From Micromonospora phytophila (GTDB taxonomy: Bacteria; Actinomycetota; Actinomycetes; Mycobacteriales; Micromonosporaceae), in contig NZ_JAMOKF010000017.1 in NCBI RefSeq assembly GCF_023656545.1, positions 1 to 39,643 of the forward strand: a stretch of DNA of 39,643 nucleotides, in the 5' to 3' direction. Of the stretch, positions 30,504 through 37,012 are shown one piece after another. The first letter of the stretch is position 1; every line of letters starts with the position of its first letter. The notes beneath the pieces were generated by a model. That model worked only from the letters and a program-made list of their open reading frames with translations, searched no databases and was not told where the DNA came from. The translations under genes were made by a program, and so were the position numbers.

Positions 30504-31605
30504 TGTCCGGTCTCGGGACCTGCGTGACAGATCGGTATCAGGACCTGGGTGACAGCCCGCCAAGGTTATTCGGGAGCGACGAGGACGGTGACCCTGGCGG
30601 GTGACTCTCGCGAGTCGACGAAGATCCGGAAGAATGCGGACCGAGCCGGTGAGATGTCCAGCTTCTCGACGTGGTGAACGAGGATGTTGCCGGCTTCGAC
30701 GGCCCCGCTTGGTAGGTCCAGCCGTCCGGCGAAGACTTGATGCCCTCCGGCTGGGGGCACCTGCCCGACGCTGACCTGAACCCGTACCGCACCCACTCCC
30801 GGTGCCCGGGTGCCCACTAAGACCGACTTGCCGTCCGATATCGCGCCGGCCGCCGCGGCACCCTCGTCCCAGATCGGACTATCCCGGTGGTCGCGGTCGC
30901 CAATGAGCACGAGCCCGCCTTTGGCTTCTAGGACGAACGACAGACAGTCCTTGCCGGACACACCGGCGTGTGTGGCAGGCTCCGGGGCAGGCTCAGGTTC
31001 ATCCGGTGCTGACGGCCGGTGCTCCGGCGTCGGTTCACGTTCATGCAGATTGGGTGGGCGGTTTGCCCGCGCGGCGCTGATCGCCCACACGTTCGCCAGC
31101 AGCATTCCGGCGACTGTTCCCGACGCGGCAATCACGAATCCGCCAGAGCCCACCACCAGGTTCACGACGACCGACCCGCCGAACAGAAGCACCAACCCGG
31201 CGAGGCCGAGCGAAGCAGGGATGGTGTGCCCGGACAGCCACCGCCGGATCGCGATCACGATGAGCGACGAGCCGAGCAGCAGCGCGAGCAACAGGAACAG
31301 AGCGGCGCCGACCGGCTGGTCGTGGTCCACCACGACCAGAACGCCCAGCACCAGCGCGACACCAGCGATGAGCAGTGACATGCTCGCAGCTTGCCTCGGC
31401 CAAGCGCTGTCATCGCGGGCCGGCTCCACTCTGTCACCGTCCATCCATTCATCGTGACAGTGGCGATCGCCGAATTCCAGATCGCACGCCGCGCGACGAT
31501 CGCACCGTTGTCAAACCTCAGGCCGGAGGATGGCGAAGATCGTCTAGCCGGACGTGTCACCCACGTCCCGAGACTGATCTGTCATGGAGGTCCTGAGACC
31601 CGACA
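30504..31605 (-). mobile_element. Transposase-less element with 51-bp inverted repeats and 15-bp target duplication
   Basis: The left end (30504-30554) starts TGTCCGGTCTCGGGACCT; the right end read inward (31605 to 31555) starts TGTCGGGTCTCAGGACCT. The arms match at about 42 of 51 positions, each containing two degenerate copies of GGACNTNNNTGACA. The element is directly flanked by a perfect 15-bp duplication, TTCGCCGGCAGCCCG (30489-30503 and 31606-31620). TGT ends and a long target duplication are features of the IS481 family. The 1102-bp interior has no transposase, only one membrane-protein gene, so it is a non-autonomous cargo element. Confidence 0.8.
30566..31444 (-). CDS. Membrane protein with C-terminal soluble domain, passenger of the mobile cassette
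   Basis: 292 aa (ATG 31444; an internal ATG 21 codons in is possible). Four membrane helices: MSLLIAGVALVLGVLVVVDH, ALFLLLALLLGSSLIVIAIRRW, IPASLGLAGLVLLFGGSVVVNLVV and FVIAASGTVAGMLLANVWAIS. Then a Pro/Glu-rich linker (EREPTPEHRPSAPDEPEPAPEPA) and a beta-rich domain (CLSFVLEAKGGLVLIGDRDHRDSPIWDE, VRVQVSVGQVPPAGGHQVFAGRLDLPSG, ending ARVTVLVAPE). The family is not recognised. The gene fills the element from 12 bp inside the left inverted repeat to 110 bp from the right one. Confidence 0.72.
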   Translation of the reverse strand: MDGDRVEPARDDSAWPRQAASMSLLIAGVALVLGVLVVVDHDQPVGAALFLLLALLLGSSLIVIAIRRWLSGHTIPASLGLAGLVLLFGGSVVVNLVVGSGGFVIAASGTVAGMLLANVWAISAARANRPPNLHEREPTPEHRPSAPDEPEPAPEPATHAGVSGKDCLSFVLEAKGGLVLIGDRDHRDSPIWDEGAAAAGAISDGKSVLVGTRAPGVGAVRVQVSVGQVPPAGGHQVFAGRLDLPSGAVEAGNILVHHVEKLDISPARSAFFRIFVDSRESPARVTVLVAPE

Positions 31606-31822
31606 TTCGCCGGCAGCCCGGCCGACCCGGTCAGATGCCGAGGCTTCGCTGATGTTCGCCGAACGATCGGGTGAGGCTGTCGAGAGCGGCTTTGCCCTTC
31701 TAGGCTGTTCCGAGTGAGGGTCGGCCGATGACGCCGCTGGTGGTGTAGGCCGCCATGCCGAGAGTGAGGAGGTGCGGCCGGTGGTTGGCCGTCCAGTCCG
31801 CGGTTTCGTTGCCCGCTCGTCG

Positions 31823-31869
31823 AAAGGCCCAGGTCATGATCGGCAATCAAGCCGGTGACCTGGGCCTTT
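31823..31869. terminator. Hairpin next to the tRNA-Thr fragment
   Basis: Perfect 14-bp stem AAAGGCCCAGGTCA (31823-31836) with TGACCTGGGCCTTT (31856-31869), 19-nt loop, 3 bp past the CCA end of the tRNA-Thr 3' half. It is positioned as a tRNA terminator on the minus strand, so the native 3' flank of a tRNA gene seems to have been carried along. Confidence 0.7.
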
Positions 31870-31872
31870 CCG

Positions 31873-31917
31873 TGGAGCCGCCTGACGGAATCGAACCGTC
31901 GACCTACGCATTACGAG
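31873..31917 (-). pseudogene. tRNA-Thr(CGT) 3' half (fragment)
   Basis: The minus strand gives loop CTCGTAA, stem TGCGT, variable AGGTC, a perfect T-arm (GACGG-TTCGATT-CCGTC), acceptor strand AGGCGGC, discriminator T, and CCA. The 5' half is absent: DNA beyond 31917 does not pair with the anticodon stem or acceptor. This is what remains at the distal end of an element that integrated into the anticodon loop/3' end of a tRNA gene. Confidence 0.85.
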
Positions 31918-32034
31918 ATCAAGTTGGCGACCTGTGCCTACCTGGCCTCGACTGGCCTGACGTGCGGAAATGCCTCTCGGCATCTCTCAGCGTCGGTGGT
32001 CACGGTCCGGCCTCTTGAGGACTAAATGAGGACT
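31873..32034 (-). repeat. att-like site E: complete tRNA-Thr 3' half plus TGAGGACT pair
   Basis: Core as above; 99 bp after the loop TGAGGACT occurs at 32016 and 32027 (11-bp spacing). The same distance is seen at A1 and C (98 at B1), with TGCGGAC instead of TGAGGAC. Shared interval words include GCGGAAATGCC and CATCTC. Confidence 0.75.
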
Positions 32035-32090
32035 GACATAGGCCATGCCCGTAGGCCGCCCCGCGCCGGTCCGGTGTTGCACTCGCTCCG

Positions 32091-32420
32091 CTAGCTATCG
32101 GGCCTGACTGGTGCTACTACGTCCCGCCACAGCACCTTCATCAAGGCCCTGTGTCGATTGGTGCCGCCACCGGGCATGAGCCGACGGGCGTGCAGGGTTA
32201 GCAGGCCAGCCCATACCGCGACCACCCCAGCAAGCCCCGTCCCCATCGCAACGACGAACGGGATGAACACCATCGGCGGCTTCAGGGACCACAGGGCCAC
32301 CACGGCGACGCCGACGCCCCACATGAGTAGCCCGAGAGGCAGACAGCGGTACCCGATGACAAGCAGTCGGTACGCCGGAGTCGCCCGGATTCGGTCGACC
32401 GCCTCCTCGACTTCTGTCAT
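32091..32420 (-). CDS. Small membrane protein
   Basis: 109 aa from the ATG at 32420. The N-terminus MTEVEEAVDRIRATPAYR is helical and polar, followed by two or three helices: LLVIGYRCLPLGLLMWGVGVAVVALW and PPMVFIPFVVAMGTGLAGVVAVWAGLLTL. The tail is basic (HARRLMPGGGTNRHRALMKVLWRDVV). Unknown family. It is a single gene facing left, ending 56 bp right of site E's repeat pair. Confidence 0.65.
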   Translation of the reverse strand: MTEVEEAVDRIRATPAYRLLVIGYRCLPLGLLMWGVGVAVVALWSLKPPMVFIPFVVAMGTGLAGVVAVWAGLLTLHARRLMPGGGTNRHRALMKVLWRDVVAPVRPDS

Positions 32421-32491
32421 GTCTGTCGCTCCTCCGGTCGCGGCACCGGATCATCGTGGCAGGCCCCACCAAACGTGCCAACGGAACCGGT

Positions 32492-32638
32492 CGACACACG
32501 GGTTAGGAAGTGTGGACACGGCCGGAAGCCGCTCGGCAGTGGCCTGGCTTGACCTGCTTCGCCACGCTGGCCGCTACGTCCAGGAGCTGACCGCCGTTGA
32601 CCGCCGGCACCCATGCGAACGGGCACGCAAGGGGCACG
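32492..32638 (-). repeat. att-like site: tRNA-Arg(CCT) core, copy 2, plus GGGCACG pair
   Basis: The minus strand reads CTTCCTAACCCGTGTGTCGA (from 32510), the tRNA-Arg(CCT) loop, stem and variable region, 18 of 19 identical to 26652-26670. GGGCACG follows at 32621 and 32632 (11-bp spacing), 111 bp away. The next gene starts 99 bp after the pair. Confidence 0.55.
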
Positions 32639-32736
32639 CGACTGTCACTCCCTCCCAGTAGAAGCCGATCCTCGATGCCGTCAAGCCGTCCTCTCGTCGT
32701 GATCACCTGGTGACCGTCGTTGCTCACGCTGAAGGG

Positions 32737-33261
32737 ATGCGACGGACGGGGATGCTGGGACTGATCTGCGCGTTGGTGCTGGCAGGGCTGACCGGCTGCA
32801 GCCCTGCCACCGAGGGCGCGGTCGGGGTACGGCTGGACGCCGACGGCCGGCTGGTTGGGGTGTTCGACTGGTGCCGGGGCAAGGGGACCGACCGGATCAC
32901 CCTCTATCTCGGCAATGACGACGGCGGGGTCACCGACAAGGTGATTCAGCTCGATCGGGATCCCGGCCGCAGCGCCCGCACCGCAGAGGAAGTTGTACTG
33001 CTCAACCCGGCAGTCGGCTGGCAGACGAAGCTGGCACCGCCCACGCTAGACGACGGCCAGATCTACGACCTGCACGCGTGGAACAAGAACGACGGCGCAG
33101 TGGAGGACTTCCCGTTCCGGATCAGCGAGCTGCGCGGCCGGACCGGCTCCGCCGTGATCCTCACCAAGCGGTGGGAGGGCGGGGAGCACGGCGGCTACGT
33201 CGCCACGTTTCATACGCCCGAGGACTTCGCCCGCTACGCCAACACGGTGTGCGACGGCTGA
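32737..33261 (+). CDS. Lipoprotein
   Basis: 174 aa from the ATG at 32737; the longer GTG start at 32710 would bury the signal. Signal MRRTGMLGLICALVLAGLTGCSPA with lipobox LTGC (Cys about 21). The mature domain is beta-rich: GVRLDADGRLVGVFDWCRGKGTDRITLYLGNDDGG, IYDLHAWNKNDGAVEDFPFRISELRGRTGSAVILTKRWEGGEHGGYVATFHTPEDFARYANTVCDG. Two Cys in the mature part may bridge. Unknown family; many actinomycetes encode paralogues of such small surface lipoproteins. A single-gene unit following an att-like site. Confidence 0.72.
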   Translation: MRRTGMLGLICALVLAGLTGCSPATEGAVGVRLDADGRLVGVFDWCRGKGTDRITLYLGNDDGGVTDKVIQLDRDPGRSARTAEEVVLLNPAVGWQTKLAPPTLDDGQIYDLHAWNKNDGAVEDFPFRISELRGRTGSAVILTKRWEGGEHGGYVATFHTPEDFARYANTVCDG

Positions 33262-33882
33262 AAAGGCTGCACCTGACCCGGTCGGCATCGCCTGCGCTTG
33301 TAGGCCATCCGCTTCCCGGTGAAAAGGTGGCCGCCAGTCTGCCCCCATCCCCCGGATAGGTGCCAAAGACTGCGTCGCCCGGTCGGGGTCAAGGGTGGCC
33401 GTAGGCCATCGGCGTGCCGACGCGCAGCGCCCTTGACGCCGGGCGGGTGGCGTAGAGGATCGGGCACCTGGGGGATGGGTCACGCCCTGGTCCTCGTCGT
33501 CACCAAACCACGGGCGATGCCTGCAAGAGTCCGGGGGCAAGCAGCTCCGCTGCGCGGCAGCCGATCGCCCCAACCTCGACGACAAGCAACCCCGACTGCG
33601 ATCGTCCCGCCTCAGCCCTCATGCCTTTGCGTCCCATCAGCGTGGCCGGCCGGCCCGGCCGATGCCGGCCGAAGGTCGCCAGCAGGCCGGGGCCGGGCCG
33701 GCGCGGCCCGCTTGCGGGCCGCCTTGATCCTCTAAGAGAGCTATTCGGCAACATCGCCCGACCACGCGCCGATCTGTTGCCGTTCATACGGAAGCTCTTC
33801 ACAAGATCGCGGAGCGCACGCGGAACCTTTCCAGGCCTTCGGCTCGTAGGTGGAGGAGACACACGAGTGAAAGGCTAGTTCG
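33262..33882. other. Gene-free stretch with an imperfect palindrome and the second 91-bp repeat
   Basis: About 620 bp. 33343-33480 is a long imperfect inverted repeat (ends CCCATCCCCC...AGGTGCC and GGGCACCTGGGGGATGGG; inner GGTCAAGGG and CCCTTGACG). The 91-bp repeat copy 2 follows at 33639-33728. The sigma-gene promoter should lie in the last 100 bp; a GAAAGG ribosome-binding site precedes the ATG. Confidence 0.5.
33639..33728. repeat. 91-bp dispersed repeat, copy 2, ending in a hairpin
   Basis: Partner of 25335-25425. Contains the same perfect hairpin GCGGCCCG (33703-33710) / CGGGCCGC (33715-33722) followed by CTTGA, oriented as a rightward terminator. Confidence 0.75.
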
Positions 33883-34431
33883 ATGCCGGAACCGGAAAGT
33901 TTTGACGACTTTGTCCGCGCCTGCTCTTATCGGTTGTACCGGGTCGGGTGCCTGCTCACTGGCGGTGACCTGGCTCGCGCGGAGGATCTTGTCGCCGAAA
34001 CGCTTGCCCGGCTCTATCTGGCGTGGCCTCGGATACGGGATGGGGATGGGTTCGGTTACGCCCGGCGCACGATGGTGAATCTGCATACGGACTGGTGGCG
34101 TCGGCTGCCGCGCCGCCATGAAACGCTCACCGGCGAGGTACCGGACGTTCCCGACGGTACGGACCACGGCAACCAGCTCGCCCGGCGGGACAGCATCGTC
34201 CGTGCGCTGCGTGGGCTCACCCGGCGGGAGCGGGCCGTGGTGGCCCTGCGCTACTTCCTCGACCTCACTGAGCAGGAAACCGCCAACGAGCTCGGCGTCT
34301 CACTCGGCACGGTGAAGAGCGCCAACGCCCGCGCCTTGGCCAAGCTCCGCGTGTCTCCAGACCTCGCCGAACCGGCAAGGTCAGCCTCACCGTTGCCTGC
34401 TGCCGCCTCGGCATTACACAGGGAGTTCTGA
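33883..34431 (+). CDS. SigE-family ECF RNA polymerase sigma factor
   Basis: 182 aa. Region 2: SFDDFVRACSYRLYRVGCLLTGGDLARAEDLVAETLARLYLAWPRI then GYARRTMVNLHTDWWRRLPRR. Region 4: LRGLTRRERAVVALRYFLDLTEQETANELGVSLGTVKSANARALAKLR. Same ECF group as the gene at 11817 but diverged, so they are paralogues rather than a recent duplication. The stop overlaps the next ATG (TGATG), pairing it with a membrane protein. No CAACC/CGTCT promoter as clear as that of the first sigma gene was found. Confidence 0.9.
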   Translation: MPEPESFDDFVRACSYRLYRVGCLLTGGDLARAEDLVAETLARLYLAWPRIRDGDGFGYARRTMVNLHTDWWRRLPRRHETLTGEVPDVPDGTDHGNQLARRDSIVRALRGLTRRERAVVALRYFLDLTEQETANELGVSLGTVKSANARALAKLRVSPDLAEPARSASPLPAAASALHREF

Positions 34432-35330
34432 TGAAAGATATCGATGACTTGCGGCACGCGCTTGATGCCGAAACTGCGGACCTTACCGTACATATCCCGG
34501 CTAGTCTGATTCGCCGTCGAGCCCGCAGGGTACGGACCCGACAAGGGGCGACGCTGGCTGCCGCAGGAGCCGTCGCCGTCGCGGTAGGGGCTATCCCCGC
34601 CTTCTTGCTGATCGGTGCGACCCCTGGTTCCAGCGTCCCCGAGTACGCACCTGGGGCGTTCGGATGCCCCACTCCGACTCGGTTTCCCCCTGATCCGGGG
34701 GGCGAGGTTCGTTCACTCGGTCCCCTGGTCGAGACAGGCGCGACTCTCGACGCGCCAAACGTCAACACCCGGTATGACGTGCTCATCGGCCTGGAAGGCA
34801 CCCGTGACCAGCCTGGTTTCATCGTCGCGTTCCGCGACCAGGAGACTGCCGCAGTCCAGGTGTGGGACACGCTCGGGTTCGGACGCGAATCGAACGGGGA
34901 CATCGCGGGGAAGCGGGCCGGCGATCCGGCCTACCAGTTCCTCAGTAGCCAGCTTGCTCTCGGACCCAACAAGGTGCTCGACATCGGGTTGTACACCAGA
35001 GCCGCGCACCGCATCACAGTCACGTCCGAGGGTCACGCAACGGACGCCCACATCGCCAAAAATGCCGCCACAGGCTGGACGTTCTTCTGGGTTCAGCGTT
35101 CGGCCAGGCCCCTGCCGACGGACCGTTTTGCGACCCCTGAGCATTACCGGGGGCCCGAACAGGTGACTGTGACCGCGTACGACGGCGCAGGCCGGCCACA
35201 GCACACCGCTACTGGTGGTCCGCTCGTCGGCGGCAGTGTGCAAAACCCGCGGGACGGATCGCCGTCCGAAAGCGGCGCACCATCCGCGACGGCAGTACCG
35301 ACATGCCTAATCGCGAGCACACCCAAGTAG
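34431..35330 (+). CDS. Membrane-anchored partner protein of the sigma factor
   Basis: 299 aa. Cytoplasmic N-terminus KDIDDLRHALDAETADLTVHIPASLIRRRARRVRTR (about residues 1-38), one membrane helix ATLAAAGAVAVAVGAIPAFLLIGA (about 40-62), then an extracytoplasmic domain with no repeat signature (VNTRYDVLIGLEGTRDQPGFIVAFRDQETAAVQVWDTLG, RPLPTDRFATPEHYRGPEQVTVTAYDG). The DLRxAL...RRRARRVRxR start is common to membrane partners of SigE-family factors in these genera. Probably a sensor or anti-sigma; no zinc motif. Two Cys (FGCP near 83, TCLIAS at the end) might form a disulfide. Confidence 0.7.
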   Translation: MKDIDDLRHALDAETADLTVHIPASLIRRRARRVRTRQGATLAAAGAVAVAVGAIPAFLLIGATPGSSVPEYAPGAFGCPTPTRFPPDPGGEVRSLGPLVETGATLDAPNVNTRYDVLIGLEGTRDQPGFIVAFRDQETAAVQVWDTLGFGRESNGDIAGKRAGDPAYQFLSSQLALGPNKVLDIGLYTRAAHRITVTSEGHATDAHIAKNAATGWTFFWVQRSARPLPTDRFATPEHYRGPEQVTVTAYDGAGRPQHTATGGPLVGGSVQNPRDGSPSESGAPSATAVPTCLIASTPK

Positions 35331-35347
35331 ACACTTGCGACCGACAC

Positions 35348-35390
35348 CCTTGCCCCGGAATCCCGCCAACGAGCAGGCCCCGGGGCAAGG
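35348..35390 (+). terminator. Hairpin terminator after the second sigma operon
   Basis: Perfect 11-bp stem CCTTGCCCCGG (35348-35358) with CCGGGGCAAGG (35380-35390), 21-nt loop, 17 bp after the stop. Confidence 0.65.
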
Positions 35391-35489
35391 CACGTTCCTG
35401 CTGGAGCCCCACACCGGCGTGCGAGTGCGCCGTGCCGCTGAATATGCCGGCAGCGCCTATCGCAGCGCTTCCATCTTGTCGGCAGTTAG

Positions 35490-35789
35490 CTACTCCGAAA
35501 GTCTGGGCGGCTCTGTCGGGAACATCGCGAGCAGGGCCTCGGCGCGTGCCTGGATGATCCGCTCTCGCTCGGTGCGCTGACGTGCGTCTGTGTGGGTGTC
35601 CTGGCCGGTGATCTGTCCGGGCCATTTGCGGTAGAGCAGGCCGGGCTCCGCGATGAAGTAGCCGCGGCTCATGATGCTGAGGGCGAAGAGTAGGCCGGTG
35701 TCCTCGGAAGTGGGCAGGGCCATCCAGCCGCCCAGTGCGAGAAGGAGTTGCCGCCGGGCGCACAGCGTCGCGGGGTGTACGGGAAGTCG
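35490..35789 (-). pseudogene. 3' remnant of a glycosyltransferase-like gene, cut by the AICE
   Basis: The leftward frame encodes PVHPATLCARRQLLLALGGWMALPTSEDTGLLFALSIMSRGYFIAEPGLLYRKWPGQITG and ends in a helical tail (QRTERERIIQARAEALLAMFP). The HPATLCARR...GGW.ALP.SEDTGLL pattern is that of the C-terminal half of GT-A/GT2-like actinobacterial proteins. Homology stops at about 35785, where the AICE operon begins on the other strand, so the 5' half is missing. The exact family is from memory and moderately sure. Confidence 0.6.
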
Positions 35790-36374
35790 ATGGAGGGCCT
35801 GGTCCTCGTCGTCATCCTGCTCATCGTCGCCGGGTTCGCGGGCGCCGCATCGTTCACCCACGTCAAGGACTGGACCCTCGACAACTCCCCGGCCGGCACC
35901 GGGGAGTGGTTCGGCTGGGCCAACGCCGTCATCTCCGAACTCATCCCCACCGCCGCCCTGCTCACCATCCGCCGCCGCAAGCGCACCGGCGGGCCGATCG
36001 GCTACCCGATGTTCCTTCTCGTCGCCGCTGTCGCCCTGTCCCTCGCCGCGCAGCTCGCGGTGGCCAAGCCGGGCCTGTCGGGGTGGCTGCTGTCCGCCGT
36101 CCCCGCGCTGGCGTTCATCGGCCTGTCCAAGCTCGTCCTGACCGCCGGCCCCACCCCGGCCCCCGCCGCCGCCGACCCCACGCCGGCCCGCCCGGTCGAG
36201 CAGCCCACCCCGCTCGCTGAGCAGGCTCCTGCCCCCGTCGCCGCGCCGGCCGTGGCTGAGCCCGTCGCCCTGGTCCCGGCCGAGCCTGTCCGCCCGGCAC
36301 CGGTCGCCCCGGTGTCGCCGGCCGCGTTCACCCGCCGCAACGGCACCCGGCTGATCGGAGAGGTGACCCGATGA
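35790..36374 (+). CDS. DUF2637 membrane protein of an AICE (Spd-like)
   Basis: 194 aa from the ATG at 35790; further upstream the frame is antisense to the glycosyltransferase remnant. Helices GLVLVVILLIVAGFAGAASF, EWFGWANAVISELIPTAALL, YPMFLLVAAVALSLAAQLAV and LLSAVPALAFIGLSKLVLT form the DUF2637 domain found beside replication and transfer genes in actinomycete AICEs. A Pro/Ala-rich linker and a basic end (TRRNGTRL) follow. It may take part in transfer or spread. The N-terminus lies at a recombination junction, so a few residues may be lost. It overlaps the next gene (ATGA at 36371). Confidence 0.75.
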   Translation: MEGLVLVVILLIVAGFAGAASFTHVKDWTLDNSPAGTGEWFGWANAVISELIPTAALLTIRRRKRTGGPIGYPMFLLVAAVALSLAAQLAVAKPGLSGWLLSAVPALAFIGLSKLVLTAGPTPAPAAADPTPARPVEQPTPLAEQAPAPVAAPAVAEPVALVPAEPVRPAPVAPVSPAAFTRRNGTRLIGEVTR

Positions 36375-37012
36375 CCAACGCCCTGCTCTCCGGCCTCCTC
36401 GTCGTCGGCACCTTGGTGCTGATCTGCTGGGACCGGTACTGCCTCTACGTCGCCCGCTACGAACTGGCCGCCCTGCAACGCGCTGCCGTCCGCGACCCGC
36501 TGACCGGCCTGGCCAACCGCGCCGGCCTCGCCGCCGGCTGGGAGCAGCTGGCCCCGGCCCGGCCGTGGGTGGCCGTGGTTGACCTGGACGGCTTCAAGCC
36601 GGTCAACGACACTCACGGCCATGCCGCCGGGGACGTCGTCCTGCGTGCGGTCGCCGCCCGGCTTGCCACCGTTCACGGCGTTGCCGCCCGCCTCGGCGGG
36701 GACTAGTTCGCCGCCCTGTTCCTCGACCTCGACCCGCACACCGCCGCTCGCCAGCTGGCCGCCGCGATCGCTGTCCCGGTCCGGCTGCCCTCCGGCGTGG
36801 CGGTGTCGGTGACCGCCAGCATCGGCCTCGCCCCCACCGGCGGGGACCTGGCCGCCGCCCTGGCTGACGCTGACGCCGCGATGTACCGGGCGAAGACCAC
36901 CCGCACCGGCGTGGCCGTGTTCGACCGTCACCGCGATGACCACGCCAATGACACCCGCCCGGCCGTCCGGGTCCGGGACCTTGCCCCCGCTACGGCGGAG
37001 GTGGGCCGATGA
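36371..37012 (+). pseudogene. GGDEF-domain protein interrupted by an amber codon in the GGDEF motif
   Basis: Read through the stop this is 213 codons: one membrane helix (about residues 4-21), then a complete GGDEF domain with DPLTGLANRAG (about 42), VVDLDGFKPVNDTHGHAAGD (about 72), GGD at 109-111, a TAG stop at 36704-36706, FAALFLDLD, then VSVTASIGLAP and DADAAMYRAKTTRTG. The stop replaces exactly the Glu of GGDEF (GAG to TAG would need one base change). The domain is otherwise intact in frame. Both ends overlap neighbours by ATGA. Diguanylate cyclases make c-di-GMP; the truncated 111-aa product would be inactive. Recent mutation, sequencing error or readthrough are possible. Confidence 0.85.

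Larger units (their letters stand above)
31606..32090. other. Gene-free stretch around the tRNA-Thr fragment
   Basis: Besides the target duplication copy, terminator and att-like site, a leftward frame (about 31810-31715) encodes DWTANHRPHLLTLGMAAYTTSGVIGRPSLGTA before a stop. It could be the tail of a lost gene, but no family is recognised. Confidence 0.4.

Noticed and set aside
31780..31960. Frame encoding GIEPSTYALRDQ-type peptide
   Set aside because: This peptide is the antisense translation of the tRNA-Thr 3' half, a well-known source of false genes.
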